From Arcobacteraceae bacterium (GTDB taxonomy: Bacteria > Campylobacterota > Campylobacteria > Campylobacterales > Arcobacteraceae): 64,000 nucleotides of DNA. The notes beneath the pieces are model-generated. The model did no database searches. It saw only the letters and a program-made list of their open reading frames with translations, and had not been told where the DNA came from. The translations under genes were made by a program, and so were the position numbers. The stretch lies in assembly GCA_021107755.1 (NCBI GenBank), contig JAIOSF010000022.1, positions 118,633-182,632 of the forward strand, in the 5' to 3' direction. Shown one piece after another: positions 10,686 through 18,332 of this stretch (the stretch's first letter is position 1; each line of letters starts with the position of its first letter).

Positions 10686-10728
10686 AACTAACACTTAACT
10701 TACACTTCCTTGTTATACTTTCATACAT
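10686..10728 (+). promoter_or_regulatory. Operator/promoter copy 2, 42/43 identical to 10251-10293
   Basis: Same layout as copy 1: CTAACACTTAA and CTTACACTTCC in tandem (10688-10709), then TG-t-TATACT with the hexamer at 10714-10719. The only difference is T for C at 10721. Sequence outside the 43 bp is not conserved between the cassettes, while the 43 bp are nearly exact. That points to selection on a regulator site rather than just recent duplication. Confidence 0.72.
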
Positions 10729-10748
10729 TAAACAAAAAGGAAAAAATA

Positions 10749-10979
10749 ATGAAGATAACTAAATACATCGCAGTTTTTGCAATTATTGGAGCAACTAGCT
10801 TGTTTTCAACAGAAGTGAAACAAATTAGTATGTTAGTAGACAAAATCAATAATACTAAAAATCACAAAGTTCAAGATAAACTAATAGATGAACTTGAAAA
10901 TGAATGTTCTAAAGTGGAAAAAGAAGATCGAATTACAGCACAAGCTATTATTAGAGAAAAATTAACAACTTCAGATTAA
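10749..10979 (+). CDS. Small exported protein, copy B (cassette paralogue)
   Basis: 76 residues from the ATG at 10749, which has AAGG 8 bp upstream and begins a signal peptide ('MKITKYIAVFAIIGATSLFSTEV'). An in-frame TTG at 10710 lies inside the promoter block and is rejected as start. The mature part ('EVKQISMLVDKINNTKNHKVQDKLIDELENE') aligns without gaps to copy A over its full length, differing mainly in the middle; it contains a single Cys that copy A lacks. No known function. Same operator and same downstream palindrome as copy A. It converges on the histidine kinase gene of the two-component operon. Confidence 0.85.
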   Translation: MKITKYIAVFAIIGATSLFSTEVKQISMLVDKINNTKNHKVQDKLIDELENECSKVEKEDRITAQAIIREKLTTSD

Positions 10980-10994
10980 TAGCTTATAGTTATT

Positions 10995-11030
10995 GTAAAA
11001 TATTTTATTATACCAAATAAAATATTTTAC
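10995..11030. terminator. Perfect 15-bp inverted repeat after copy B, convergent with the kinase gene
   Basis: GTAAAATATTTTATT (10995-11009), loop ATACCA, then AATAAAATATTTTAC (11016-11030), followed on the plus strand by CTTTT. It lies between the convergent ends of copy B (10979) and the kinase (11046), so it could serve both strands. It repeats the palindrome at 10591-10626. Confidence 0.65.
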
Positions 11031-11045
11031 CTTTTAATATAAAAA

Positions 11046-12080
11046 TTATTTAAAAGTAAGCTCTACGCAAGTCCCTTTACCAACAACACTTTTTATATCA
11101 ATAGATATATTTAAAATATCACTTAGCTGTTTAACAATATTCATACCAATACCCAAACCATTTGTACTTTCTTTATAATATCGTTTAAAAACTTTTGTTG
11201 TATTTTTTATCCCTACACCTGTATCTTCTATTATCAGTTTTTGATTTTTTATCTCTATATGTACTTGTCCATTTTTTTTATTATATTTACAAGAATTTGT
11301 TAACAAATTGTCTATAATACGATCCACTCCACTTCTATTACTTTTTATAATAGTATTAGGCATACTCTTTGTAAATTTTATATTTGGATAAATTTTTTGT
11401 AGAATATTTATTTTTTCATTTATTAACTCATCCAATGCAACTGCCTCATCATTTACTATATCATTAGGATTCATAAATTCTAAATTTTTATATAAAGATG
11501 CAATCCCTTTAGCACTAAGTTCTATTCTTTCTATCTCCTCAAAATCTCCACGCTTTCTTAATAATTTTGAGTTCAGTAAAATTGATGTTGCTGGAGTATT
11601 TAAGTCATGGATTAAATCTTTAAGAAAATCTTCTAAAAGATGAAGTGCTTGTCTCATTGGTCTTAAAGAATAAAATGCAAAACCAATAGAGAGAAAAAAT
11701 AATAAAAAGAAAATAATAATAGCTAACTTAAAAAGTTTTTTTATAAATTGATTATAAAGTTTTTCATATTTTGAATTATCAAAAATCACTTTTAAAAGAT
11801 AAGGTCCTTTTGAAGGTATTTGAAAATAAGCACAAAGTCCCTCTTCAATATGATATATTTTAAAAATCTCTTTTTTCTTGTCATCTTCTACAATATCAAG
11901 AGAAAAAGTATCTCCTTGAAAATCATAAGTATACTCTTTCATTTGATAAAGGATTCTTTGCTCTATATCTTTAACTCCCTCTTCATGATACATATATAAA
12001 ACAATACTAGAGAGGAGAAAAAGTGGGATAAAAAAGAGAAATAATGCTGTAAAAAAAGATTTTTTTTCATAATGTTTCAA
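11046..12080 (-). CDS. Sensor histidine kinase paired with the OmpR-type regulator
   Basis: 344 residues. Membrane segments lie at about 10-31 and 117-140 and flank a short periplasmic domain of about 85 residues with no recognised fold. The H-box is 'DLIHDLNTPATS' with His158. The ATPase domain has 'DNLLTNSCKYN' (N box), 'IEDTGVGI' (G1) and 'GLGIGMNIVKQL' (G2). The gene overlaps the regulator gene by 14 bp, so translation is probably coupled. The small periplasmic sensor together with the small secreted proteins encoded on both sides suggests protein-protein sensing at the envelope; that is inference. Palindrome 10995-11030 lies just beyond its stop. Confidence 0.92.
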   Translation of the reverse strand: MKHYEKKSFFTALFLFFIPLFLLSSIVLYMYHEEGVKDIEQRILYQMKEYTYDFQGDTFSLDIVEDDKKKEIFKIYHIEEGLCAYFQIPSKGPYLLKVIFDNSKYEKLYNQFIKKLFKLAIIIFFLLFFLSIGFAFYSLRPMRQALHLLEDFLKDLIHDLNTPATSILLNSKLLRKRGDFEEIERIELSAKGIASLYKNLEFMNPNDIVNDEAVALDELINEKINILQKIYPNIKFTKSMPNTIIKSNRSGVDRIIDNLLTNSCKYNKKNGQVHIEIKNQKLIIEDTGVGIKNTTKVFKRYYKESTNGLGIGMNIVKQLSDILNISIDIKSVVGKGTCVELTFK

Positions 12081-12699
12081 GCTTATATCCTATACCTTTT
12101 GTATTTGTTATATTAAGTTCTAAAACCTTTTTTAATTTACTAATTAATACTCGTAGAGCAGTATCACTTGGTTTATTCATATATTCAAAAAATGTTGATT
12201 TATTCACTGTAATATTAATATTTTTTATAAGTAATGAAAAAATCTCTTTTTCTACAATCCCCAAAGAAACCTCTTTATCTTCTTTTATTATCCTGTTTTC
12301 AAACAAATCAAATGTTATATCGTTATATTTAATTATTGGATTTTGTCTTTTTAAGATTGCTTTGATACGAGCCAAAAGTTCATCTAAATCAAATGGTTTT
12401 TTAATATAATCATTACAACCACAATCAAATCCTTCTAAGATTGAAGCAGTATCTCTTAATGCTGTAATAAAAAAAGTTGGTGTATTATCATCAGCATTAC
12501 GCAAAAGTTTTAAAGTATTCATACCATTGAGTAAGGGAACATTAATATCAAATAAATAAAGATCAAATCTATTTTCATATGTAGCTTCAAGTACCTCTTC
12601 ACCATCTTCTACCAATGTTACATCATAATTTTCTTGTTCCAAAATTTGAATCATAGTTTGTGCTAAAATAGCATCATCTTCTAAAAGTAGTATTTTCAT
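12067..12699 (-). CDS. OmpR/PhoB-family response regulator
   Basis: 210 residues. The receiver domain (1-115) has the acidic pair 'LLEDDA', phospho-acceptor Asp51 in 'LYLFDINVP', and the conserved Lys in 'DYIKKPFDLDELL'. The C-terminal winged-helix DNA-binding domain (about 125-210) ends with the typical 'ISKLKKVL...TKGIGYKL'. It is somewhat shorter than most family members (about 225). The 11-bp tandem repeats at 10253-10274 and 10688-10709 are the kind of site this family binds, so it is the obvious candidate regulator of the two small-protein cassettes. It overlaps the upstream small gene by 4 bp. Confidence 0.93.
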   Translation of the reverse strand: MKILLLEDDAILAQTMIQILEQENYDVTLVEDGEEVLEATYENRFDLYLFDINVPLLNGMNTLKLLRNADDNTPTFFITALRDTASILEGFDCGCNDYIKKPFDLDELLARIKAILKRQNPIIKYNDITFDLFENRIIKEDKEVSLGIVEKEIFSLLIKNINITVNKSTFFEYMNKPSDTALRVLISKLKKVLELNITNTKGIGYKLETL

Positions 12700-12953
12700 T
12701 TTTTTAAAGGGCTATCGTTATAATTTTGTGAGGGGAGTTTTTTCTTTGCTTCAATAATCGCATTTGATTCCTCTCTTGCTTTTTTATTGGCTTGTGCTAA
12801 TTTTTGTTTTAATTGTTCAATAAGAAGTTTTTTTTCCTCTGCTGTATTAGCATGCTGAACTTTTTCTAATAAATTATCCACTTGAATATCTTTAGCAAAA
12901 AGTGTTATTGTTAATAAAAAAAACAAAACTATTCCAAGTCTATTAAATATCAT
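12696..12953 (-). CDS. Small exported protein in the two-component operon, distant paralogue of copies A and B
   Basis: 85 residues with a signal peptide ('MIFNRLGIVLFFLLTITLFAKD'). The mature part 'DIQVDNLLEKVQHANTAEEK' aligns without gaps to the mature parts of the 10314 and 10749 products ('VKQISILVDQINNTSDVKAK'), including the final 'A.AII..K.K' helix. It has no recognised family. It overlaps the regulator start by 4 bp and the lipoprotein end by 4 bp, so it is embedded in the two-component operon. Its presence makes a three-member family: one member encoded with the kinase and regulator, two behind the presumed regulator sites. Confidence 0.8.
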   Translation of the reverse strand: MIFNRLGIVLFFLLTITLFAKDIQVDNLLEKVQHANTAEEKKLLIEQLKQKLAQANKKAREESNAIIEAKKKLPSQNYNDSPLKK

Positions 12954-13363
12954 TTTTGCTCCTCTGATAAAATTTTTATTTTATTTTTAACTTTTTGGAT
13001 AGGAGATACTGTAAACTTATCTATATCACAATTATTTTTTTGTGCTAAATTATATTCTGTATCGTATGCTTTTTGTGCTTCATTAATATTTTGTGCAAAT
13101 ATATTTGGTGATCTATTTTCAATTAAAAATAGTTGTGCTTTAGCACCTATTAAATCATTTTGATGAAAATATCCCTTCTCAAATTCTTTTGTAACATAAG
13201 ACAATGCATACTGCATAATTTTTATATGTTGATTACACTTTTTTTGTTTTTGAGTAAGAGATTCTTTATTTTTTTCCACATTTGATATATTATTTTTTTG
13301 AGTACATCCAGATAAAATAAGCATAAAACCAATAATAAAAAACAACTTTTGTAGTTTAGGCAT
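12950..13363 (-). CDS. Small lipoprotein heading the two-component operon
   Basis: 137 residues with a clear lipoprotein signal: 'LFFIIGFMLILSGCTQK', lipid-attachment Cys19 in the lipobox LSGC. The mature part is helical, polar, and has two further Cys. No family recognised. It precedes the small exported protein, regulator and kinase with 4-14 bp overlaps, so the four genes form a unit. A good ribosome site (AGGAGGAT read on the minus strand) precedes it. It lies 39 bp downstream of the helicase gene and may share its transcript. Proposed role as an envelope partner of the kinase is inference. Confidence 0.75.
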   Translation of the reverse strand: MPKLQKLFFIIGFMLILSGCTQKNNISNVEKNKESLTQKQKKCNQHIKIMQYALSYVTKEFEKGYFHQNDLIGAKAQLFLIENRSPNIFAQNINEAQKAYDTEYNLAQKNNCDIDKFTVSPIQKVKNKIKILSEEQK

Positions 13364-13402
13364 TCCTCACTATCCTCCTAAAATAAATTTATATTAAAAT
13401 TA

Positions 13403-14698
13403 TTACTTTTTTTGTCCAATAATTCTTTTTCCTCTTTGTTTTGGTTGCACTTTATTCGCTTTTTTGTGTTTTTTATTTCCAAAAGCTCCACCAATTTTTT
13501 TTCTTTTTATATCATCTTTAGTTTCAACAATTTTTTTAGTTGCAATCATCCGAATTCTTGTTCCCACATCAAAACCTTCTAGTTCCAATTTTGGGATTTT
13601 TTGTTCCAAATATTTTTCAACTTCAATAATGGCAGCCATATCGTATTCATCAAGAAGTGAAATTGCAATTCCATTTTTTCCAGCTCGTGCTGTTCTTCCA
13701 ATTCTGTGTACATAATCAATAGGCATAAAAGGCAAATCAAAATTAATAACATAATATAAATCAACGATATCAAGCCCACGAGCTGCAACATCTGTTGCTA
13801 CTAATACTCGTATCTGATTCTCTTTAAATTGTGTAATCGCTTTTGCACGAGCTCCATGAGTTTTATCCCCATGTACAGATGCTGCTTTGAGTCCATCTAA
13901 TTTTAAGTTTTTTACAATCTCCTCAGCACTTGCTTTTGTTTTACAAAAAATAAGTACCTGTTGCATATTTTGACTTCCAATTAAAAATGAAAGCATCTCC
14001 AGTTTTTTATCAGCTGTTACTGGATAAGCAATCTGTTCTACTCTATCATTGATTCTATCATTTGATTTCACTTCTATAATTTTAGGATTTATAAGTAAAG
14101 TATTTGATAATTTTTTTACATTTGCTCCAAGTGTTGCTGAACATAAAATAGTTTGTTGTAATGTTGTTAAACTTCCCATCACTTTTTCTATATCAGAAAC
14201 AAAACCCATATCAAGCATTGTATCTGCTTCATCAAGAACTAAAGTATCAACTTTTGTTAGATTAATTTTCCCTTTTTCGATTAAATCCATTAATCGTCCA
14301 GTTGTAGCAATCACTATGTCAACTTTCTCTTCTAGTTTTTTTATCTGTGGTTTTATATTTGAACCACCATAGATACAACAAGTTTGAACATCTAAATATT
14401 TAGCATAACTATTGATACTTTTTTCTAATTGTAAGGATAACTCTCTTGTTGGTGCGATGATAAGTTTTGATAAAATTCTATTATTCTCATTTTTATCTTG
14501 ATACTCTTTGATACTTTGAAGCATTGGTAATACAAAAGCAGCTGTTTTTCCAGTTCCTGTTTGCGCAATAGCAAGTAAATCTCGTTTTCTTAAAAGATAC
14601 TCTATAGCCTCTTCTTGTATTTTTGTTGGATTTGTATATCCTAAATCTTCTGTAGCTTTAGATATCTCTTTGCATAACCCTAATTGTCTAAATGTCAT
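13403..14698 (-). CDS. DEAD-box ATP-dependent RNA helicase (RhlE-like)
   Basis: 431 residues with all core motifs: Q motif 'GYTNPTKIQEEAI', motif I 'AQTGTGKT', Ia 'APTREL', Ib 'TTGRL', II 'DEAD', III 'SAT', IV-V 'VLIFCKT' and 'VATDVAARGLD', and VI 'HRIGRTARAGK'. A basic C-terminal tail (about the last 45 residues, Lys/Arg/Gln-rich) would aid RNA binding, as in RhlE-type helicases used in ribosome assembly and RNA decay. It lies 39 bp upstream of the lipoprotein gene of the two-component operon. Confidence 0.93.
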   Translation of the reverse strand: MTFRQLGLCKEISKATEDLGYTNPTKIQEEAIEYLLRKRDLLAIAQTGTGKTAAFVLPMLQSIKEYQDKNENNRILSKLIIAPTRELSLQLEKSINSYAKYLDVQTCCIYGGSNIKPQIKKLEEKVDIVIATTGRLMDLIEKGKINLTKVDTLVLDEADTMLDMGFVSDIEKVMGSLTTLQQTILCSATLGANVKKLSNTLLINPKIIEVKSNDRINDRVEQIAYPVTADKKLEMLSFLIGSQNMQQVLIFCKTKASAEEIVKNLKLDGLKAASVHGDKTHGARAKAITQFKENQIRVLVATDVAARGLDIVDLYYVINFDLPFMPIDYVHRIGRTARAGKNGIAISLLDEYDMAAIIEVEKYLEQKIPKLELEGFDVGTRIRMIATKKIVETKDDIKRKKIGGAFGNKKHKKANKVQPKQRGKRIIGQKK

Positions 14699-14773
14699 AT
14701 TCTCTCTTTATGTAATATTATAATACTTTTATGATATCTAAAGTTTACTTAAGTTTGCGTGTATATAAAATTT

Positions 14774-14781
14774 GGTACAAT
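14774..14781 (+). promoter_or_regulatory. Probable promoter of the leu leader-leuA transcript
   Basis: Extended -10 TTGG-TACAAT with hexamer 14776-14781; a poor -35 candidate, TTGCGT, lies at 14755-14760 with a short 15-bp spacer. Transcription would begin near 14788, about 30 bases before the leader ORF. Campylobacterota sigma-70 promoters often lack a good -35. Confidence 0.45.
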
Positions 14782-14816
14782 TAAACAAAATAAATTAAAA
14801 CAAAAGGAGATAGATT

Positions 14817-14888
14817 GTGAAAGCTACTTACATATCTAAAAATATTATATTTAAAAGTACAAATCTACTCCTGCTTCATACATCATAA
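14817..14888 (+). CDS. Candidate leucine leader peptide (attenuator of leuA)
   Basis: A 23-codon ORF starting with GTG behind an excellent ribosome site, AAAGGAGATAG. It encodes MKATYISKNIIF followed by KSTNLLLLHTS. The four consecutive leucine codons are CTA, CTC, CTG and CTT (14865-14876), all different and none the TTA/TTG that dominate in this AT-rich DNA. It ends 73 bp before leuA. A leucine-codon run in a short, well-translated ORF just upstream of the first enzyme of leucine synthesis is the hallmark of ribosome-mediated attenuation, as in enterobacterial leuL. No strong intrinsic terminator follows (only the weak hairpin at 14915-14930), so the downstream step may be Rho-dependent or act on translation. 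Confidence 0.78.
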   Translation: MKATYISKNIIFKSTNLLLLHTS

Positions 14889-14914
14889 TAATTCTAAAAT
14901 CACACGAAAAAGTC

Positions 14915-14930
14915 TAAATTGAAAAATTTA
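14915..14930 (+). promoter_or_regulatory. Small hairpin between the leu leader and leuA
   Basis: TAAATT-GAAA-AATTTA forms a 6-bp stem capped by a GNRA-type GAAA tetraloop. It is A:T only and lacks a following T-run, so on its own it is a weak terminator. It is the only obvious stem in the leader-leuA interval and is recorded as a possible part of the control region. Confidence 0.3.
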
Positions 14931-14961
14931 AAATAATTTAATATATAACAAGGTTTATAAA

Positions 14962-16527
14962 ATGACAAATAATAAAAATATAATCATATTTGATACAACA
15001 TTAAGAGATGGTGAACAAAGCCCCGGTGCTTCTATGAATACAGCTGAAAAGATTCAAATTGCACAACAATTAGAAAAGTTAAGAGTTGATGTAATTGAAG
15101 CTGGTTTTGCAGCGGCAAGTCCAGGCGATTTTGATGCTATATATCAAATAGCTAAAACAATTAAAAATAGTAAAATATGTTCATTAGCAAGAGCTGTTGA
15201 TAACGATATCAAAGCAGCAGGTGAAGCAATAGCAGCAGCAAATGCAAAAAGGATACACACATTTATTGCAACAAGTCCAATCCATATGCAATACAAGTTA
15301 AAAATGAGTCCTGATGAAGTGATAAAAAGGGCAGTTAACGCAGTACAGTATGCAAAAACATTTGTAGATGATGTGGAATTTTCTTTAGAAGATGCTGGAA
15401 GAAGTGAATTGCCTTTTATGAAAGAGATAACACAAGCTGTTATTGAAGCTGGTGCTAGTACAATTAATTTACCAGATACAGTTGGATATAGATTACCTCA
15501 AGAGATTCGATATATGGTTGAACAGATGGTAGGGTTTATTGATTCAATTGGTTCAAATGCAATTGTATCTTTACACAACCACAATGATTTAGGTTTAGGA
15601 GTCGCAAATACTTTAGCTGGTATTGAAGCCGGTGCTAGACAAGTTGAGTGTACTATCAATGGTTTAGGTGAGAGAGCTGGAAATGCGGCTATGGAAGAGA
15701 TTGTTATGACTTTAAAAACACGACAAGACTTATTCCCTGGTATTACAACAAATATTAACACTAAAGAGATATACCAAGCTTCTAGAATGGTTGCAAATAT
15801 CACAGGAATCGAACCTCAACCAAACAAAGCTATAGTTGGGAAAAATGCTTTTGCACATGAAAGTGGAATCCATCAGGATGGTGTTTTAAAACATCAAGAA
15901 ACTTATGAAATTATGAAACCTGAAGATATAGGGATTGAAAAAAACAACTCTATAGTTTTAGGAAAACATTCAGGTCGTGCAGCATTTAAAGACAAGTTAG
16001 GGCAATTAGGATTTGCTGATTTAGCTAGTGATGAATTAAATGCTGCTTTTGAAAGATTCAAATTATTATGTGATAAGAAAAAAGAGATTATGGATGATGA
16101 TGTTCGTATGATTGTAACTGATGAAAAATTAAATCATAACAAAATTTACGAGATCACTGCTGTTCAAATTTCAGATTGTAGTAGAGGTGTTCCAAGCGCT
16201 GTTGTTTGTATTAAACACAAAGATAAAGAGATCATAGAAGCTGGAATTGGTGATGGGACAATGGATGCTATATTTAAAACAATTGACAGAATAACTGGAT
16301 ATAATGGTACTTTATTGGATTACAATGTTAAAGCAGTCAGTGAGGGAAAAGATGCACTAGCTAAAGTAACTTGTAAAGTTACATTTAATGATGATAATCC
16401 TCCTATGATTGGGCATGGATTAAACCTAGATACAATGGTTGCAAGTGCAAGAGCTTATGTGGGAGCTTTAAATAGTTACTTATCTATGAAAGATATGTTA
16501 AATAAAAATAATCCACACCAAATATAA
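14962..16527 (+). CDS. leuA: 2-isopropylmalate synthase
   Basis: 521 residues, first committed step of leucine biosynthesis: acetyl-CoA plus 2-ketoisovalerate gives 2-isopropylmalate. The catalytic TIM barrel starts with '[16 protein letters not shown]' (about 10-25). It carries the metal histidines in '[15 protein letters not shown]' and the signature 'HESGIHQDG'. The C-terminal regulatory LeuA domain (about 385-515) is present, so feedback inhibition by leucine is expected. AAGG lies 8 bp before the ATG. leuB, leuC and leuD do not follow; the next gene is an unrelated lipoprotein. Transcription or translation is probably controlled by the leader ORF at 14817-14888. Confidence 0.97.
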   Translation: MTNNKNIIIFDTTLRDGEQSPGASMNTAEKIQIAQQLEKLRVDVIEAGFAAASPGDFDAIYQIAKTIKNSKICSLARAVDNDIKAAGEAIAAANAKRIHTFIATSPIHMQYKLKMSPDEVIKRAVNAVQYAKTFVDDVEFSLEDAGRSELPFMKEITQAVIEAGASTINLPDTVGYRLPQEIRYMVEQMVGFIDSIGSNAIVSLHNHNDLGLGVANTLAGIEAGARQVECTINGLGERAGNAAMEEIVMTLKTRQDLFPGITTNINTKEIYQASRMVANITGIEPQPNKAIVGKNAFAHESGIHQDGVLKHQETYEIMKPEDIGIEKNNSIVLGKHSGRAAFKDKLGQLGFADLASDELNAAFERFKLLCDKKKEIMDDDVRMIVTDEKLNHNKIYEITAVQISDCSRGVPSAVVCIKHKDKEIIEAGIGDGTMDAIFKTIDRITGYNGTLLDYNVKAVSEGKDALAKVTCKVTFNDDNPPMIGHGLNLDTMVASARAYVGALNSYLSMKDMLNKNNPHQI

Positions 16528-16545
16528 ACAGAGAAAGGAGATACT

Positions 16546-16689
16546 ATGAAAAATAAAACTTTAGGAATCATATTAGTATTTGTATTTACTTTAGTTTTTA
16601 CAGGTTGTGCAACATGGGAAGGTATCAAAAAAGATACTAGTGATGGTTGGCAAGCAACAAAAAATGCTGTTAATGAAGCTACTGAATAA
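16546..16689 (+). CDS. Entericidin-like small lipoprotein
   Basis: A 47-residue protein starting at an ATG preceded by AAAGGAGATACT. The signal 'GIILVFVFTLVFTGC' ends in a lipobox (FTGC), and the mature peptide begins 'CATWEGIKKDTSDGWQATKN'. The mature sequence resembles the EcnA/EcnB entericidin family, tiny membrane lipoproteins of uncertain physiological role (bacteriolysis or stress is proposed in enterics). It lies 18 bp after leuA and 31 bp before the potassium channel gene. Small size makes the family call moderate; the coding call is strong because of the ribosome site and lipobox. Confidence 0.75.
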   Translation: MKNKTLGIILVFVFTLVFTGCATWEGIKKDTSDGWQATKNAVNEATE

Positions 16690-16720
16690 TTTAAACATTA
16701 TTTTATAGGCAATGTTTTAA

Positions 16721-18331
16721 ATGGGTAACCTACTATTAAAACTTGCCTATTTTTTAGAAGGCTCTCACAAATATTATACCTTTAAACATTTTGTTTATGA
16801 ATTTTTGGAAGACACTAGTTCTAAAAAGAAAAAATATTTTGACTTTTTGATGATATTTTTAGTACTTAGTACTGTAGGTATCATGATATATGAAGTAAAT
16901 CATGTAACACTCCCATGGCTTAGTACTTATGAAACTGTAGCTATTATTATTTTTATTATTGAGTGGTTAGGAAGATTTTGGGTTATCTCCCATGCTCATA
17001 GACAAATCGTAGAAGACTATGAAAAAAGTCGTCTTATTAATCAAACTTTTCAAATTAAAGAATCTGTTAAAACTATCATAAAAGAGAAACTACGATTCGT
17101 ATTTTCACCTATGTCTATTATAGACTTACTTGCAATTTTACCATATTATAGACCATTAAGAATTCTTAGAATTCTTATGCTATTTAGACTTTTTAAACTT
17201 CTTAGATATGCAAACTCTATCAAACAGTTTAGTGATGTATTTGTTGAAAAGAAATTTGAGTTTTTTACATTAGCTATTATGTTTTTTATGGCTATTACTT
17301 TTGGTTCAACAATTATTTTTATCTATGAAGGTGCTGGAGTCAATGACAATATACATACATTTTTTGATGCTGTTTATTGGTCTGTTATTACTATTTCTAC
17401 CGTTGGTTTTGGAGATATTAGTCCAGTTACCACAGAGGGACGAGTTGCTACTATTTTTTTAGTTGTTGGTGGAGTTGGTGTTATTGCATTTTTTACCTCT
17501 ATAGTTACTACTGCACTTAGTACTAGACTTTTAGCTTTAAAAGAGGAAAAAGTTATTGGGGAAGCAAATGCACTCAAAGAGTTTGTTATCATTTGTGGTT
17601 ATGGGAGAATGGGAAAGGTACTTGCTCAAGAGTTTATAAAAATCAAACAAAAATTTATTATTATTGATCATGAAGATGAAGTTTTTTCCCATGCAAATAC
17701 TCAAAATATTTTATCAATAAAAGGGGATGCAACTGATTCAAGTTTTTTATCTACAATTGGAATAAATAAAGGTGCTAGTAGTATTGTTGCTATTACTAAT
17801 GATGATGCAGTAAATCTCTCTATCATCTTAACCGCTCGTTCACAAAATCCAGATATAAATATTATTGCTCGTGCAAATAACCAAAAAGTAAAAAAGAAAC
17901 TTTTTTTAGCAGGGGCGAATGAAGTTGTTTCTGCAAATGAGATAAGTGCCTTAGTAGCAGCAGAATATATTGGACAACCAATTGCTTTTGAAGCAATTGA
18001 TGATATATTATTAAATACTGAAGGTGCTATTATGGATGAAGTTGAGATTATTCAAAAATCAAACTATATAGGACATAAATTAGAAAATATTGACTTTACT
18101 CAATTTAATCTTACCCTTATAGGGATAGTAGAAACCTCTAACCATAAAAAATTTACTTTTAACCCTCAACCAGATCAATATATTATCAAAGAGTTAGATA
18201 TTCTTATTATTATTGGGCATAAAGAATCTGTCTCAAAGTTTAAAATTGAACTTATAGGATCAAAGCCAAAAATATCTATGAGAAAAAAGATTTCTAATAA
18301 AATAATTTCTTCAAAAAAGCAGGATAAGTAA
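16721..18331 (+). CDS. Voltage-gated-like potassium channel with RCK (TrkA-N) domain
   Basis: 536 residues. The N-terminal half has six membrane segments. An arginine-spaced S4-like helix, 'RPLRILRILMLFRLFKLLRYA' in part, lies near residues 145-165. The pore helix and selectivity filter follow ('TISTVGFGDISP', about 225-232), so it is selective for K+. The cytosolic half is an RCK module with an intact dinucleotide loop, 'VIICGYGRMGKVLAQEF', and a TrkA-C-like end. The protein is probably a Kch-type tetramer gated by nucleotide or ions. The next gene, a second RCK protein, begins 1 bp after the stop. Confidence 0.92.
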   Translation: MGNLLLKLAYFLEGSHKYYTFKHFVYEFLEDTSSKKKKYFDFLMIFLVLSTVGIMIYEVNHVTLPWLSTYETVAIIIFIIEWLGRFWVISHAHRQIVEDYEKSRLINQTFQIKESVKTIIKEKLRFVFSPMSIIDLLAILPYYRPLRILRILMLFRLFKLLRYANSIKQFSDVFVEKKFEFFTLAIMFFMAITFGSTIIFIYEGAGVNDNIHTFFDAVYWSVITISTVGFGDISPVTTEGRVATIFLVVGGVGVIAFFTSIVTTALSTRLLALKEEKVIGEANALKEFVIICGYGRMGKVLAQEFIKIKQKFIIIDHEDEVFSHANTQNILSIKGDATDSSFLSTIGINKGASSIVAITNDDAVNLSIILTARSQNPDINIIARANNQKVKKKLFLAGANEVVSANEISALVAAEYIGQPIAFEAIDDILLNTEGAIMDEVEIIQKSNYIGHKLENIDFTQFNLTLIGIVETSNHKKFTFNPQPDQYIIKELDILIIIGHKESVSKFKIELIGSKPKISMRKKISNKIISSKKQDK

Positions 18332-18332
18332 A

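Noticed and set aside
10710..10748. N-terminal extension of small protein copy B from TTG at 10710
   Set aside because: It would be translated from inside the conserved promoter block, upstream of the ribosome site at 10737-10740, and would bury the signal peptide.
14915..14930. Classical intrinsic terminator in the leuA leader
   Set aside because: The stem is only six A:T pairs and no T-run follows, so it is listed only as a hairpin.
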